Below the pieces are notes generated by a model. The model ran no database searches. It saw only the letters and a list, made by a program, of their open reading frames with translations, and was not told the DNA's origin. Shown here piece by piece: positions 37,816-49,328 of a stretch of DNA of 64,000 nt (position 1 is the stretch's first letter; every line of letters begins with the position of its first letter). Origin of the DNA: Nitrosococcus wardiae (GTDB lineage: Bacteria; Pseudomonadota; Gammaproteobacteria; Nitrosococcales; Nitrosococcaceae); NCBI RefSeq assembly GCF_004421105.1, contig NZ_CP038033.1:2995659-3059658 (forward strand). The letters are read 5' to 3'. The position numbers and the translations under genes are program-made.

Positions 37816-38544
37816 TTATTCCCAATATTGGCTGCGACCATAATGCCCATAGAGACTTACTTCATAATCACGACCGATAATTTGTCCCTCTTCATATTCA
37901 GGTGCGGAACGGATAGCTTCACGCAATAGATCAACTTGCACTTTACGGTCCTTCCAATTGACTTGCTCAATCCAGGCAGGTGCGACAAGAACTTTCTTTC
38001 CAAACCACCCTGGATGGGTACTGATTTCCAGATATCGAATGACCCAGTCCTTCTCATCCACGATAAAATCTTCCACATGCCCGATCTCCCCATCACGGGC
38101 TTCGATACGATACCCTGTCACTTCAGCACTGCTCCGTAAATAGGGGTCTCCAACCTCTTCCCCCTTGTTTTCTTTTTTAGACTCCTGGCCTAGGTGGCCA
38201 AACAAATCGCTTCTCCAGTAAGGTAGCCAACTATAGTATCGGTGGTACTCTTCCTCCTGCTGCCGTGATATTGGTTTTTTTACATCAATAGGGGGACCAG
38301 TCTCTATCTGCTCTCGGGTTAATTCCACTTGCAATATCCATTCTTCTTCATGAATGGAGCCTAAAGCCTCGGGAGTAATCAGAACCGGGCGCTCTATTAG
38401 CCAATTACCCGTTTCAACCACCAGATAACGCACCCTCCAAGAAGAGTCGTCAAAATAAACTTCTCGGAGTTTCCCAATATCCCCATCTTTGGCATGAAGT
38501 GTGAAGCATTTCAACCCTTGGATCCTTCTTAGCACGTGTAACAT
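37816..38544 (-). CDS. Double PRC-barrel domain protein
   Basis: A 242-residue soluble protein with two PRC-barrel modules. The first (about 8-80) has KDGDIGKLREVYFDDSSWRVRY; the second (about 135-210) has ARDGEIGHVEDFIVDEKDW. PRC barrels occur in photosynthetic reaction-centre H subunits and RimM and mediate protein or RNA contacts. It begins a minus-strand cluster with cydAB and rtcA. The function is unknown; a link to membrane or respiratory complex assembly is only suggested by position. Confidence 0.8.
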   Translation of the reverse strand: MLHVLRRIQGLKCFTLHAKDGDIGKLREVYFDDSSWRVRYLVVETGNWLIERPVLITPEALGSIHEEEWILQVELTREQIETGPPIDVKKPISRQQEEEYHRYYSWLPYWRSDLFGHLGQESKKENKGEEVGDPYLRSSAEVTGYRIEARDGEIGHVEDFIVDEKDWVIRYLEISTHPGWFGKKVLVAPAWIEQVNWKDRKVQVDLLREAIRSAPEYEEGQIIGRDYEVSLYGHYGRSQYWE

Positions 38545-38766
38545 CGCAACCTCTTAACTCCAGTAGCTTAAATATCAACCTCATTTTGAGCACCCTAGCC
38601 CAAAATATTCACTTTGCCCTCCTTAGCTCCTTTAGTCTTTTAATAAAGTGTAATGCAATTTTTTCTTTGAATCCTGCCAATATCCGACTACATATAGGGA
38701 ATAGCCCTGATCTATCCTAGAGGATAGGCAATGGTCTAATGATTTATTGAACAGACAGGGAAAACC

Positions 38767-39240
38767 ATGTGGATTGAACTTGTTGAAATAATGGAGCAGC
38801 GTTGTCTTAATGATGCATTGCCACGGCAACATCAGGCCAGGGCAGCGATATTGCTTTATGGAGGTTTTATCAATTGCGAAGAAGCATTTACACGGCACAA
38901 AAACACCCAGTCCGAAGTTGATTTAGCCAATGCGGTGTTAGCCATCGATAGCTTTATTTCTACCCTCTATACTTTGGACTCTCTCCTTTCCTTATTCGAA
39001 CCTGATCTAAAAGAGAAATTAGGAAAATATGCTTTAGAGGAAAGCCGTCTAGCCTACCTTTTCAAACCTAAGGAACTACTTAAAACCCAGGTAAAATTGC
39101 TACGCGACATAGTGAGTGCTGAAATCGAAGTAATACCCTTGATGACCCATGATCTAAGCGCTTTCACAGGAGCCCGGGAAAGACTTGCCCGCTTTATTAC
39201 CGATACTTTCTCTCTCAATGAAATTTTCGAAGGGCCCTAA
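38767..39240 (+). CDS. Hypothetical 157-residue helical protein
   Basis: No family recognised. The start has AGGG 6 bases before ATG. The product is soluble and predicted almost all helical: RQHQARAAILLYGGFINCEEAF, FISTLYTLDSLLSLFEPDL and ARERLARFITDTF. It is divergent from the PRC-barrel gene and 18 bases upstream of another small helical gene, and both precede the complex I operon on the same strand. The two may be a unit specific to this lineage. Confidence 0.6.
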   Translation: MWIELVEIMEQRCLNDALPRQHQARAAILLYGGFINCEEAFTRHKNTQSEVDLANAVLAIDSFISTLYTLDSLLSLFEPDLKEKLGKYALEESRLAYLFKPKELLKTQVKLLRDIVSAEIEVIPLMTHDLSAFTGARERLARFITDTFSLNEIFEGP

Positions 39241-39258
39241 TGCCCCTTGAAGGGAAAA

Positions 39259-39492
39259 ATGCCACCACTTAATACCGAAAAGGAAAGGATAAACTTACTC
39301 CTGCAGCGTGATGGGTTAGAGGCGACCCAAAACTGGGTCGCAAGAACGCTCAATATCTATCGCGAAGCGGTCGCTAGCCCGGCCAGTCATGCTTCCCAAA
39401 AAAACTATAAGCCTCTTTTTGAAAAATCAATCCAAGAGTTTGAGGAATGGCTCTCACTCACTCAAGAACATAATAGCCTAATTCCCTTTTAA
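39259..39492 (+). CDS. Hypothetical 77-residue helical protein
   Basis: The start is chosen at ATG 39259, with AAGGG just before it; an in-frame TTG lies 12 bases upstream. The product is helical, without a signal peptide: LLQRDGLEATQNWVARTLNIY, then EKSIQEFEEWL. No family is recognised with confidence. It ends 112 bases before nuoA. Shared orientation with nuo suggests it could be read into the complex I operon, but no function can be assigned. Confidence 0.55.
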   Translation: MPPLNTEKERINLLLQRDGLEATQNWVARTLNIYREAVASPASHASQKNYKPLFEKSIQEFEEWLSLTQEHNSLIPF

Positions 39493-39604
39493 GGACAGTA
39501 CCGCCAAAGCCCCTTCTCTTCTTAAGGTATTTATTAACCTTGCAGCCAGCGCCTTCCTCGCCTACGGTTTAGTAAAAGCCTTTTTTAAGATTTTTATCAA
39601 CCCC

Positions 39605-40000
39605 ATGCAATCAACTGAATTTTGGCCTTTTGTGCTCTATACCGGTATTGTCCTTGCCTTAGTCGCAGCAATCCTCGGGCTATCCTATATTTTGGGGCAG
39701 CGTCATAGGGAAAGAGCGACCGGTGAACCCTTTGAATCAGGTGTTGTGCCGGTTGGCTTCGCACGGTTACGTTTTTCTGCCAAGTTTTATTTGGTTGCTG
39801 TCTTGTTCGTCATCTTTGATATGGAAGCCGTTTTTATTTTCGCCTGGGCGGTGGCGTTCCGGGAAACAGGTTGGATAGGATATGGGGGGGCGCTAGCTTT
39901 TATCGCCATCTTGGTGGTGGCCCTGATTTATGAATGGCGGGTAGGAGCTCTGGATTGGCAGCCCCAGGGAAGAAAAAAACGAACATCTAGAGGGTTGTGA
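39605..40000 (+). CDS. nuoA: NADH-quinone oxidoreductase subunit A
   Basis: A 131-residue membrane subunit with three hydrophobic segments. The signature [12 protein letters not shown] in the first loop and [21 protein letters not shown] are typical of NuoA. It sits at the interface of the membrane and peripheral arms of complex I. It is the first gene of the 13-gene nuo operon; nuoB follows after 4 bases. Confidence 0.96.
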   Translation: MQSTEFWPFVLYTGIVLALVAAILGLSYILGQRHRERATGEPFESGVVPVGFARLRFSAKFYLVAVLFVIFDMEAVFIFAWAVAFRETGWIGYGGALAFIAILVVALIYEWRVGALDWQPQGRKKRTSRGL

Positions 40001-40004
40001 TCCT

Positions 40005-40643
40005 ATGCGATGGTGGTTAAGCAAACCCAAAACAGCAGCTTCAATTGAACAGAGCAAAGATTCTTTTGAAGATGCTGTCCGGCGTAATTTGCTATTTGCT
40101 CGGTTGCAGGATCTTATCTCCTGGGGCCGGAAAAATTCTATCTGGCCCTTTAATTTTGGGCTTTCCTGCTGCTATGTGGAAATGGCCACCAGTTTTACCA
40201 GTAAATATGACCTCGGCCGCTTTGGTTCCGAAGTCATCCGCGCCACCCCCCGAGAGGCCGATCTCATGGTGATCTCGGGAACAGTGTTTATAAAAATGGC
40301 TCCTGTCATTAAACGCCTCTATGAGCAGATGATGGAACCCCGCTGGGTGATTTCTATGGGATCCTGCGCTAATTCCGGCGGGATGTACGATATTTACAGT
40401 GTAGTTCAAGGAGTCGATAAATTTCTCCCGGTGGATGTCTATGTTCCCGGTTGTCCTCCTCGCCCCGATGCCCTGTTGGAAGGATTACTACTGCTTCAGG
40501 AGGCGATCGGCAAAGAAAAACGCCCTTTAAGTTGGATGATCGGCCCCCAAGGCGTAGAACAGTTACCCAAAGCGAGCCTGCGGGATCAAAAACGCCCTGA
40601 ACGCCAGCAAGCCACTGTCCTGCGAAGTCCAGATGAAGTTTAA
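40005..40643 (+). CDS. nuoB: NADH-quinone oxidoreductase subunit B
   Basis: A 212-residue peripheral-arm subunit that holds iron-sulfur cluster N2, the direct donor to quinone. Cluster ligands are seen in [18 protein letters not shown] and [10 protein letters not shown]. It is followed by the fused nuoCD gene after 32 bases. Confidence 0.97.
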   Translation: MRWWLSKPKTAASIEQSKDSFEDAVRRNLLFARLQDLISWGRKNSIWPFNFGLSCCYVEMATSFTSKYDLGRFGSEVIRATPREADLMVISGTVFIKMAPVIKRLYEQMMEPRWVISMGSCANSGGMYDIYSVVQGVDKFLPVDVYVPGCPPRPDALLEGLLLLQEAIGKEKRPLSWMIGPQGVEQLPKASLRDQKRPERQQATVLRSPDEV

Positions 40644-40675
40644 ACCAGAGCAAAACCCAAAGGGAGACTTTCCCC

Positions 40676-42418
40676 ATGGCTAGCTCTATTAGGGAGGCGC
40701 TCTATCAGCAATTTGATGAAGCAAACTTTATCTTGCAAGAAACCGGCGAGGGAGTCCCTACTTTCTGGGTAAAAAAGAGGCAAATTGCCGCAGTTTTACG
40801 GTATCTCAAATCCGAAGTGGAGCGGCCCTACCCTATGCTCTACGACTTAACGGCTATCGATGAACGAGTCCGAACCCATCGACCCGGTCAACCGGAGAGC
40901 GATTTTACCCTGGTATATCATCTCTTATCCTTTGATCGGAATGAGGATATCCGCCTCAAAGTTCCCTTGCACGGGGAATCACCTTCCTTGCCTACCATTA
41001 CCTCGATCTGGCCGGCCGCGAACTGGTATGAGCGGGAAGTTTGGGATCTCTTTGGTATTAACTTTGAAGGCCACCCTCACCTTCGCCGTATTCTTTTACC
41101 CCCTACTTGGCAGGGCCATCCCTTGCGCAAGGATCATCCGGCCCGGGCAACCGAGATGGGTCCTTTTCACCTGTCTGAAGAAAAACAACAGCGGGAACAA
41201 GAGGCTCTACGCTTTAAACCGGAAGACTGGGGGATGAAACGGACCGCTAAAAGCACTGATTTTATATTCCTCAACCTGGGTCCCAACCATCCCAGTGTCC
41301 ATGGGGTTTTTCGGATTGTTCTGCAGCTTGATGGGGAAGAAATTGTCGATGCCGTCCCCGATATCGGTTATCACCATCGGGCCGCTGAAAAAATGGGCGA
41401 GCGCCAATCCTGGCATACCTATATTCCCTACACCGATCGGGTCGACTACCTGGGTGGGGTGATGAATAACCTCCCCTATGTCTTAGCCGTCGAGCAATTG
41501 GCAGGTATCCAAGTCCCGGAGCGGGCTAAGGTCATCCGGGTCATGCTAGCAGAGCTCTTTCGCATTGCCAGTCACCTGGTGTTTTACGGCACTTTTGCGC
41601 AGGACGTGGGCCAACTCTCCCCCGTCTTTTACATGTTTACGGATAGAGAACGGGTTTTTGACATTATCGAAGCCATTTGCGGGGGCCGGATGCACCCTAA
41701 CTGGTTTCGTATCGGCGGTGTAGCCCAAGATCTACCCTTCGCTTGGAAACGTTTAATTCGAAACTTTCTACATTATTTGCCGCCACGCCTTGACGAGTAC
41801 GACAAAATTACCATGCAAAACCGGATACTCAAAAAGCGTACTCAGGGCGTAGGCAGTTACACGGTTGCCGAGGCCATTGAATGGGGGGTTACGGGACCAG
41901 GCCTACGCGCCTGCGGTTTAGAATGGGATCTTCGTAAACAACGTCCCTACTCAGGATATGAACAGTTTCAGTTTGATATCCCAATTGCCCAGCACGGTGA
42001 CTGTTACGACCGGTGCCGAGTACGCATTGAAGAAATGCGCCAAAGCCTGCGGATCATCAAGCAATGCCTTGACCATATGCCCGCCGGTCCCTATAAGGCC
42101 GACCACCCTCTGACCACCCCGCCGCGAAAAGAACACACCATGCATGATATTGAGACCTTAATTTCCCACTTTTTGAGTGTCAGCTGGGGTCCCGTGATTC
42201 CCGCGGGTGAAGCTTGCGTGAGCATTGAAGCGACTAAAGGCAACAACAGCTATTATCTGATTAGCGATGGCCAAACTCAGCCTTATCGAGTACGCATCCG
42301 CACCCCTTCCTTCCCCCACCTTCAGATGATTCCGCTCATTAGCCGGGGGGCAATGGTGCCTGATCTGATTGCCACCTTGGGTAGCATCGATTTTGTAATG
42401 GCAGATGTAGATCGCTAA
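40676..42418 (+). CDS. nuoCD: NADH-quinone oxidoreductase subunits C and D, fused
   Basis: A 580-residue natural fusion. Residues 1-165 are the 30-kDa NuoC part ([22 protein letters not shown]) and residues 200-580 the 49-kDa NuoD part ([23 protein letters not shown], ending FVMADVDR). The quinone-site His and Tyr region is intact. The C-D fusion is known from E. coli and other gammaproteobacteria. nuoE follows after 2 bases. Confidence 0.96.
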   Translation: MASSIREALYQQFDEANFILQETGEGVPTFWVKKRQIAAVLRYLKSEVERPYPMLYDLTAIDERVRTHRPGQPESDFTLVYHLLSFDRNEDIRLKVPLHGESPSLPTITSIWPAANWYEREVWDLFGINFEGHPHLRRILLPPTWQGHPLRKDHPARATEMGPFHLSEEKQQREQEALRFKPEDWGMKRTAKSTDFIFLNLGPNHPSVHGVFRIVLQLDGEEIVDAVPDIGYHHRAAEKMGERQSWHTYIPYTDRVDYLGGVMNNLPYVLAVEQLAGIQVPERAKVIRVMLAELFRIASHLVFYGTFAQDVGQLSPVFYMFTDRERVFDIIEAICGGRMHPNWFRIGGVAQDLPFAWKRLIRNFLHYLPPRLDEYDKITMQNRILKKRTQGVGSYTVAEAIEWGVTGPGLRACGLEWDLRKQRPYSGYEQFQFDIPIAQHGDCYDRCRVRIEEMRQSLRIIKQCLDHMPAGPYKADHPLTTPPRKEHTMHDIETLISHFLSVSWGPVIPAGEACVSIEATKGNNSYYLISDGQTQPYRVRIRTPSFPHLQMIPLISRGAMVPDLIATLGSIDFVMADVDR

Positions 42419-42420
42419 TT

Positions 42421-42885
42421 ATGCTAAGTGATGAAGCGAAAAAAGAGATCGAGACCGAGCTTCGCCAGTACGAGCAAAAGCAGGCGGGCTCCGTGGAAGC
42501 GCTCAAGATAGTGCAGCGGCGCCACGGCTGGGTCTCTGACCAGCATCTGCGCGATGTCGCGGAAATGCTGGAAATGTCGCTCGAGGAACTGGATGGGGTA
42601 GCCACCTTTTATAATCTTATCTTCCGCCGGCCAGTAGGTAGACACGCTATTTTACTCTGCGACAGCGTCAGCTGCTGGATTATGGGCTATGACCGGCTGT
42701 ACCAACACTTACAGAATCGTTTGGGAATAGGGCTGGGGGAAACCTCCAAGGATAATCGATTTACGCTGTTGCCCACCTGCTGTTTGGGTGATTGCAACCA
42801 TGCCCCGGTAATGATGGTGGATGAGGATCTGCATCGGGATCTGGACCCAGAGAAAGTCGATGAAATTTTGGGGAGGTATCAATGA
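42421..42885 (+). CDS. nuoE: NADH-quinone oxidoreductase subunit E
   Basis: A 154-residue thioredoxin-like ferredoxin subunit. The four ligands of [2Fe-2S] cluster N1a are in CDSVSC and PTCCLGDC. An N-terminal helical domain (VATFYNLIF) is conserved. It overlaps nuoF by 4 bases (ATGA), so the two are translationally coupled. Confidence 0.95.
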   Translation: MLSDEAKKEIETELRQYEQKQAGSVEALKIVQRRHGWVSDQHLRDVAEMLEMSLEELDGVATFYNLIFRRPVGRHAILLCDSVSCWIMGYDRLYQHLQNRLGIGLGETSKDNRFTLLPTCCLGDCNHAPVMMVDEDLHRDLDPEKVDEILGRYQ

Positions 42886-44174
42886 CCGGAAAATCCATGG
42901 CAACTCCTCTCACCCAAAACATTATCCCTGACCGGGAACCGCTAGACATCACACAATACCAGCAGGCCGGCGGCTATCAAGCACTCCGCAAAGCCATCAA
43001 GGAACTGACTCCCGAAGAGATTCAGCAAGCGGTCACAGATTCTAAACTCCGGGGCCGAGGCGGGGCAGGCTTTCCCACGGGAATGAAGTGGAGCTTTATC
43101 CCCATGGGCGACGATGCCCCTCACCCCAAATATCTGGTTGCCAACGCCGACGAGATGGAACCAGGCACCTTCAAGGACCGCCTACTCATGGAGAACGATC
43201 CCCACCAGTTGATTGAGGCAATGATCGTCAGCAGTTATGCTACCCAAGCCGATGTAGCCTATATCTTCCTACGCGACGAATACAAACTGGCAGCCCACTG
43301 CCTAAAACAGGCGGCTCAGGAAGCCCATGGACAAGGCTTTCTGGGAAAACATATCCTAGGTTCAGGATTTAGCCTGGAATTCCACATCCATACTAGCGCT
43401 GGTCGCTACATCTGTGGAGAAGAAACTGCTCTACTCACCTCCTTGGAAGGCAAACGCGCCATTCCCCGCCAGAAGCCACCTTATCCTCAAGCCTCTGGCC
43501 TGTGGGGCAAACCCACCGTGGTGAACAATGTGGAAACCCTCTGCAATGTGCCCCATATCATCAACTATGGTGCCGAATGGTATCACAACCTAAGTCACAG
43601 CGAGGATGGGGGGACCAAGCTTTATGGGGCCAGTGGCCGAGTCAAACAGCCCGGCTGCTGGGAACTCCCTATGGGCACGACCATCCGGGAGATCCTAGAG
43701 GAATATGCGGGGGGGATGCGGGCAGGTTATCTCTTCCGGGGCCTGCTGCCCGGCGGTGCCTCCACCGATTTTTTAGTGGAGGAACATCTGGATGTCCCGA
43801 TGGATTTCGACTCGATCATGGAGGCGGGCAGCCGCATGGGTACCGGGGGAATGATCATTCTAGATGATAAAACCTGTCCGGTGGGCATGGTTCTCAATCT
43901 GGAACGGTTCTTCGCCCAAGAGTCCTGCGGCTGGTGCACACCCTGCCGAGATGGCTTGCCCTGGGTGGCGCACATTCTACAAGCTATCGAGGAAGGCCGA
44001 GGGCAAATGGAAGATTTGGAGATATTAGAAATGCATACCCAATTTCTTGGGCCAGGCAAAACCTTCTGCATGCATGCGCCAGGCGCTATGGAACCGCTGC
44101 AAAGCGCCCTCAAATACTTCCGGGAAGATTTCGAGCGACATATCCGCGAACAGCACTGCCCCTGGAGGAATTGA
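42882..44174 (+). CDS. nuoF: NADH-quinone oxidoreductase subunit F
   Basis: A 430-residue catalytic subunit that binds NADH and FMN. The Gly-rich NADH loop GRGGAGFPTGMKW lies near residue 55, the FMN region is NADEMEPGTFKDR, and the [4Fe-4S] N3 ligands are in ESCGWCTPCRDG and a later Cys. The start ATG overlaps nuoE. An alternative start at the second Met (residue 6) is possible. nuoG overlaps its end by one base. Confidence 0.96.
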   Translation: MTGKSMATPLTQNIIPDREPLDITQYQQAGGYQALRKAIKELTPEEIQQAVTDSKLRGRGGAGFPTGMKWSFIPMGDDAPHPKYLVANADEMEPGTFKDRLLMENDPHQLIEAMIVSSYATQADVAYIFLRDEYKLAAHCLKQAAQEAHGQGFLGKHILGSGFSLEFHIHTSAGRYICGEETALLTSLEGKRAIPRQKPPYPQASGLWGKPTVVNNVETLCNVPHIINYGAEWYHNLSHSEDGGTKLYGASGRVKQPGCWELPMGTTIREILEEYAGGMRAGYLFRGLLPGGASTDFLVEEHLDVPMDFDSIMEAGSRMGTGGMIILDDKTCPVGMVLNLERFFAQESCGWCTPCRDGLPWVAHILQAIEEGRGQMEDLEILEMHTQFLGPGKTFCMHAPGAMEPLQSALKYFREDFERHIREQHCPWRN

Positions 44175-46891
44175 TGGCCATCATCCATATTGATGACCAA
44201 TCCTACGAGGTCGATGCCGGACACAACCTGCTGCAGGCCTGCCTATCTCTGGGTTTCGACTTACCTTACTTCTGCTGGCATCCAGCGATGGGATCGGTGG
44301 GTGCCTGCCGGCAATGCGCGGTCAAGCAGTTTCAGAACGAAGAGGATACGAAGGGGCGCATCGTCATGTCTTGCATGACTCCGGCTCAAGACAGCACCCG
44401 CATCTCTATCCATGATCCCGAGGCCAAAGCGTTTCGCACCAGCATCATCGAATGGCTAATGATCAATCACCCCCATGATTGTCCAGTGTGCGAGGAGGGG
44501 GGAGAGTGCCATCTTCAAGATATGACCCAGCTGACTGGACACACTTACCGCCGCTACCGGTTTAAGAAGCGTACTTTCCGCAATCAATACTTAGGTCCCT
44601 TTGTCAAGCATGAGATGAACCGCTGTATCGCCTGCTACCGGTGCGTGCGCTTCTATCGGGAATATGCTGGCGGAAAAGATCTCAATGTCTTTGCCACCCA
44701 CCACCATGTCTACTTCGGCCGCCATGAGGATGGGGTCCTGGAAAATGAGTTCAGCGGCAACCTGGTGGAGGTCTGCCCCACGGGGGTGTTTACCGACAAG
44801 ACTTTGAGCGCCCGCTACACGCGCAAGTGGGACCTGCAAACCGCCCCTTCCCTTTGCGTCCACTGTAGTCTGGGTTGTAACACCAGTCCCGGCGAACGCT
44901 ATGGAGAGCTAAGACGGATTCAAAACCGTTATAGCCAAGCGGTCAACGGTTATTTTCTTTGCGATCGGGGACGGTTCGGCTATGACTTTGTCAACAGCGA
45001 CCGGAGAATCCGCCAACCCCTGTGGCGGGAAAAGAATGGGGAAAAGGCCGAAGTAGTTCCTAAGGCCGAGGCCCGGCAATACCTAGCCTCCCTGCTCTCC
45101 CAAGCGGGTAGGATCATCGGCATCGGCTCGCCCCGCGCCTCCTTGGAGGCCAATTTTGCCCTGCGCACCCTGGTGGGGCCTGAAAACTTCTATTCTGGAA
45201 TAGCGGCCCGGGAGCAGCAGCTCATATCCCTCATTCTCCATATTCTTAAGAACAGGCCGGTCCGCTCGGCCTCTTTACAGGATGCGGAGCAAGCCGACGC
45301 CATCTTGATCTTAGGCGAGGACGTCACCAATACCGCTCCGAGGCTGGCCTTGACCCTGCGCCAATCGGTGCGCCACCGGGCTTTCGAGATTGCCGATCAG
45401 CAAAAAATTCCCCGCTGGCAAGATTCCGCGGTACGAAATGCCGCCCAACAGCAACGGAACCCGCTGTTTATTGCCTCGCCAGTCGCCACCCGGCTCGACG
45501 ATATCGCCACTCAGACTTGGCATGCTGCCCCCGAGGATCTGGCTCGGTTGGGCTTTGCTGTGGCCCATGAACTCAATTCTGAAGCCCCTGCCGTCGCGAA
45601 TCTTTCCGAGGCACTGCGCAAGCTCGCCCAGCCCATTGCGCAAGCGCTAACATCGGCAAAACGGCCTTTGATCATTTCCGGCACCGGCTGCCAAAGCGAA
45701 ACAATCATCCAAGCTGCCGCTAATGTAGCCTCAGCATTGGGTGGCGATGACAACAAGGTCAATCTTCTTTTCACAGTACCTGAGTGCAACAGCCTGGGGC
45801 TAGGCCTTATGGAGGGCGGCGATCTCGGTCAAGCCTTTCAGGCTTTGGAGAAGGGCACAGCGGATACGCTGATCGTCCTGGAGAATGATCTGTATCGGCG
45901 GGCGGATAAGGAGGCCATTGATGCCGCCCTAAGCGCGGCCAAACAACTCATCCTTATCGACCATATTAACCACGCCACGGCAGCAAAAGCCCAGTTAGCG
46001 CTTCCTGCCGCAACCTTCGCCGAGGGGGATGGGACTCTGGTCAATCAAGAAGGGCGAGCCCAACGGTTCTTTCAGGTCTTTGTTCCAGAGGGCGATATCC
46101 AGGAGAGCTGGCGTTGGCTAAAGGAGGCCATAACCGCCGCTGGACACGAGGAAGGTCTCTGGCATGATCTAGATGGGGTCACTCGCGCCTGTGCCGAAAG
46201 CATCGACTCTCTCAGAAATATCCCCCAAGCCGCTCCCCCGGCAACATTTCGCATCCAAGGGATGCGGATCGCCCGCGAGCCCCATCGCTACAGCGGGCGT
46301 ACTGCCATGGGCGCTCACCTGAGTGTCCACGAGCCTAAACCGCCAGCAGACCCTGATTCCCCTTTTTCCTTTTCCATGGAGGGCTATTATGGGCAACTGC
46401 CAGGGGCGCTGATACCGTATTTTTGGGCGCCCGCCTGGAATTCCGTCCAATCGGTCAACAAGTTCCAAGAAGAGGTGGGCGGGCCCCTGCGGGGGGGCAT
46501 TCCCGGCATCCGCCTGATTGAACCCCCTCCGGAGGCAAAGGCCATCTATTTCGAACAAACGCCTCCAGCTTTCCCCCACCGGGAAGATCAATGGCTGATC
46601 TTACCCCTGTACCATATTTTTGGCAGCGAAGAACTAAGCATCCTGGCACCCGCCATCGCTGAACGGGCCCCTAGGCCCTACCTTGCCCTTCATCCGGAAG
46701 ATGCCGCTAAACTTGAAGTGGCCCCCGGCGGCGGAGTGGAACTCATTCTGGCGGGAAAACCCTACCACCTGCCAGTCTGTTACCAAAAAACTTTACCCCA
46801 AGGGATAGCCGGAATTCCCTGGGGTCTGCCGGCATTAAAGGACATGGCCCATCTGCCCGCTTGGGGCCAACTGTCCAAGGAAGTACCATGA
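44174..46891 (+). CDS. nuoG: NADH-quinone oxidoreductase subunit G
   Basis: 905 residues, starting at ATG 44174, which shares one base with the nuoF stop. The N-terminus holds iron-sulfur clusters N1b ([18 protein letters not shown]), N4 and N5 ([35 protein letters not shown]). [10 protein letters not shown] motif then fits the extra cluster N7 found in some lineages. The rest is a molybdopterin-oxidoreductase-like domain without catalytic cofactor use. It ends with a 4-base overlap with nuoH. Confidence 0.95.
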   Translation: MAIIHIDDQSYEVDAGHNLLQACLSLGFDLPYFCWHPAMGSVGACRQCAVKQFQNEEDTKGRIVMSCMTPAQDSTRISIHDPEAKAFRTSIIEWLMINHPHDCPVCEEGGECHLQDMTQLTGHTYRRYRFKKRTFRNQYLGPFVKHEMNRCIACYRCVRFYREYAGGKDLNVFATHHHVYFGRHEDGVLENEFSGNLVEVCPTGVFTDKTLSARYTRKWDLQTAPSLCVHCSLGCNTSPGERYGELRRIQNRYSQAVNGYFLCDRGRFGYDFVNSDRRIRQPLWREKNGEKAEVVPKAEARQYLASLLSQAGRIIGIGSPRASLEANFALRTLVGPENFYSGIAAREQQLISLILHILKNRPVRSASLQDAEQADAILILGEDVTNTAPRLALTLRQSVRHRAFEIADQQKIPRWQDSAVRNAAQQQRNPLFIASPVATRLDDIATQTWHAAPEDLARLGFAVAHELNSEAPAVANLSEALRKLAQPIAQALTSAKRPLIISGTGCQSETIIQAAANVASALGGDDNKVNLLFTVPECNSLGLGLMEGGDLGQAFQALEKGTADTLIVLENDLYRRADKEAIDAALSAAKQLILIDHINHATAAKAQLALPAATFAEGDGTLVNQEGRAQRFFQVFVPEGDIQESWRWLKEAITAAGHEEGLWHDLDGVTRACAESIDSLRNIPQAAPPATFRIQGMRIAREPHRYSGRTAMGAHLSVHEPKPPADPDSPFSFSMEGYYGQLPGALIPYFWAPAWNSVQSVNKFQEEVGGPLRGGIPGIRLIEPPPEAKAIYFEQTPPAFPHREDQWLILPLYHIFGSEELSILAPAIAERAPRPYLALHPEDAAKLEVAPGGGVELILAGKPYHLPVCYQKTLPQGIAGIPWGLPALKDMAHLPAWGQLSKEVP

Positions 46892-47847
46892 ATACCATCT
46901 TGGCATCATTGCTCAATATCGTCGGCATTTTAGGAGTATTGCTTACCTTGGCGGCCTTGCTGATTTGGATTGAGCGCCGTTTGCTGGGATTTTGGCAAGA
47001 TCGCTACGGGCCCAATCGGGTCGGCCCCTTCGGCATACTGCAAGTGGTAGCTGATGTCATCAAGCTCTTTACCAAGGAAGATTGGATACCCCCTTTCGCC
47101 GACAAGCGGGTTTTCATCCTGGCGCCAACGGTGGTTGTGATAACGGCCTTACTCGCCTTTGCCGTCATTCCCATTACCCCGGATATAGGCATTATTGATC
47201 TTAATATTGGATTACTGTTTTTTCTGGCCATGTCCTCTTTGGCCGTCTATAGCGTGGTTTTAGGCGGTTGGGCCTCCAACAACAAGTATTCCTTAATGGG
47301 CAGCCTGCGGGCGGCAGCGCAAATGTTGAGCTATGAGGTTTTCATGGGCCTGTCCCTGATGGGGGTCGTGATGCTGGCCGGTTCCTTTAATCTGCGTGAA
47401 ATTGTGGCCGCACAACAAGGATTATGGTTTTGCATTCCCCAATTTCTTGGTTTGGTGGTATTTCTGATCGCCGGAATCGCAGAGTCCCATCGTCTGCCTT
47501 TTGATCTCCCTGAGGCTGAAAATGAATTGGTGGCGGGCTTCCATACCGAGTACTCGGGGATGAAATTCGGCCTCTTTTTTGTTGGTGAGTATCTGGCTAT
47601 TCTCCTTATCTCAGCCATGATTGTGACTCTTTTCTTTGGCGGTTGGCGAGGACCTTGGCTGCCGCCTCTAGTTTGGTTCTTTATTAAACTTTCTTTCTTT
47701 GCATTTTTCTTTATTTTACTACGGGCCGCTCTCCCCAGGCCCCGCTATGATCAACTCATGGCCTATGGTTGGAAACTCATGTTGCCCCTGACATTGATCA
47801 ACTTAGTGGTTACTGGCGCTGTGGTACTCACTATCGAAGGAACCTAA
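46888..47847 (+). CDS. nuoH: NADH-quinone oxidoreductase subunit H
   Basis: The start is ATG 46888, inside the nuoG stop (ATGA), which gives 319 residues. It has eight hydrophobic segments. [20 protein letters not shown] and [20 protein letters not shown], the quinone-channel signatures, are intact. It joins the peripheral arm to the proton-pumping modules. The next gene starts 18 bases after its stop. Confidence 0.96.
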   Translation: MNTILASLLNIVGILGVLLTLAALLIWIERRLLGFWQDRYGPNRVGPFGILQVVADVIKLFTKEDWIPPFADKRVFILAPTVVVITALLAFAVIPITPDIGIIDLNIGLLFFLAMSSLAVYSVVLGGWASNNKYSLMGSLRAAAQMLSYEVFMGLSLMGVVMLAGSFNLREIVAAQQGLWFCIPQFLGLVVFLIAGIAESHRLPFDLPEAENELVAGFHTEYSGMKFGLFFVGEYLAILLISAMIVTLFFGGWRGPWLPPLVWFFIKLSFFAFFFILLRAALPRPRYDQLMAYGWKLMLPLTLINLVVTGAVVLTIEGT

Positions 47848-47865
47848 TCTCAAAGGAGGGATGCC

Positions 47866-48408
47866 ATGTGGAACTCATTAAAAAGTCTTTCCCTAGGCAG
47901 TGAATTGAGAACTCTCTGGGCTATATTTCTCCATCTTTTCCGGCCCAAAGCAACAATCCAATATCCAGAGGAAAAGCCCTATATCGCGCCAAGATGGCGC
48001 GGGCGCATTATCCTCTCCCGGGATCCGGATGGTGAGGAACGCTGTGTCGCCTGTAATTTATGTGCCGTCGCCTGTCCTGTCGATTGCATTGCTCTGCAAA
48101 AAACGGAAGACGAACAGGGCCGCTGGTATCCAGAATTTTTTCGCATCAATTTTTCTCGTTGCATTTTTTGTGGCCTTTGCGAAGAAGCCTGTCCCACCTA
48201 TGCGATTCAACTCACTCCAGATTTCGAAATGGGCGAATATGAGCGGCAAAATTTGGTTTATGAGAAAGAAGATTTATTGATCAGCGGCCCCGGAAAATAT
48301 CCCGATTATAATTTTTATCGAGTAGCCGGATTAGCGGTTCGTGGTAAGGATAAAGGAGAAGCGGAAAACGAAGAACCACCGGTGGATGTACGCGGACTAA
48401 TGCCTTAG
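47866..48408 (+). CDS. nuoI: NADH-quinone oxidoreductase subunit I
   Basis: A 180-residue ferredoxin-like subunit with two [4Fe-4S] clusters (N6a/N6b) bound by [15 protein letters not shown] and [15 protein letters not shown]. The N-terminal amphipathic helix anchors it to the membrane arm. A 107-base gap without a gene separates it from nuoJ, the longest break in the operon. Confidence 0.96.
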   Translation: MWNSLKSLSLGSELRTLWAIFLHLFRPKATIQYPEEKPYIAPRWRGRIILSRDPDGEERCVACNLCAVACPVDCIALQKTEDEQGRWYPEFFRINFSRCIFCGLCEEACPTYAIQLTPDFEMGEYERQNLVYEKEDLLISGPGKYPDYNFYRVAGLAVRGKDKGEAENEEPPVDVRGLMP

Positions 48409-48515
48409 CTGTTTCCCAAATCAACTTTAATTTCGAGAGCAAAAAAAACACCCTAAAAAGTAGCTAATCCAATCTATTCTTAGAAGTAGTCAACACCGAA
48501 AAGCTAAAAATACTT

Positions 48516-49022
48516 ATGGAAATCACCTTCTATATTGCAGCTTTTGTCGCCATTATTTCCACGGCCATGGTGATCACCCAATTAAATCCTGTCCATGCAT
48601 TGCTTTATTTAATCGTTTCTTTGCTCTCGGTGGCTTTAATCTTTTTTCTCCTCGGCGCGCCTTTTGCGGCCGCCTTAGAAGTCCTCATCTACGCCGGTGC
48701 CATTATGGTGCTCTTTGTCTTCGTGGTGATGATGCTCAATTTAGGGGAAAAGAGCATTGTCCAGGAAAATCGCTGGCTCACTCCTAATATGTGGATAGGG
48801 CCTGGAATTCTGTCCTTTATTTTGTTGATAGAGCTAATTTATGTCCTGGAGAAAGAAAACAGTCTCCTCTCCAGTGCTGGAATGGTTGAACCCCAACAGG
48901 TGGGCAGGGCCCTATTTGGTCCTTATTTATTGGCGGCTGAGCTTGCAGCCATGTTACTGCTGGCAGGTTTGGTAGGAGCCTATCACCTAGGGCGAAGGGA
49001 ACAGGAGGAGGACCCAGAATGA
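48516..49022 (+). CDS. nuoJ: NADH-quinone oxidoreductase subunit J
   Basis: A 168-residue membrane protein with five hydrophobic segments. The conserved [19 protein letters not shown], with its pi-bulge region, is present. It takes part in coupling quinone reduction to proton pumping. It overlaps nuoK by 4 bases. Confidence 0.95.
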   Translation: MEITFYIAAFVAIISTAMVITQLNPVHALLYLIVSLLSVALIFFLLGAPFAAALEVLIYAGAIMVLFVFVVMMLNLGEKSIVQENRWLTPNMWIGPGILSFILLIELIYVLEKENSLLSSAGMVEPQQVGRALFGPYLLAAELAAMLLLAGLVGAYHLGRREQEEDPE

Positions 49023-49327
49023 TTTCAATCCCCCTAGAGCATGGTTTGTATTTGGCCGCTGCTCTTTTTTTGCTGGGGTTAATGGGCATTCTGGGACGCC
49101 GCAATCTGATATTTATGCTCATGTCCCTGGAAATCATGCTCAATGCCACCGGGCTAGCTTTTATTGTGGCCGGGGCCCGTTGGGGAGAAGCGGAGGGGCA
49201 GATTTTTTTTATGCTTATTCTGACCCTGGCCGCTGCAGAGGTAGCCATCGGTTTGGCACTTATTCTGCTAATTTACCGACATTTTGGCACTTTAGATGCC
49301 GATCGCATCAGCGAGATGAGGGGCTGA
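49019..49327 (+). CDS. nuoK: NADH-quinone oxidoreductase subunit K
   Basis: A 102-residue, three-helix antiporter-like subunit. The membrane glutamates needed for proton transfer lie in [12 protein letters not shown] and [14 protein letters not shown]. The start ATG overlaps the nuoJ stop, and nuoL begins after one base. Confidence 0.95.
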   Translation: MISIPLEHGLYLAAALFLLGLMGILGRRNLIFMLMSLEIMLNATGLAFIVAGARWGEAEGQIFFMLILTLAAAEVAIGLALILLIYRHFGTLDADRISEMRG

Positions 49328-49328
49328 G

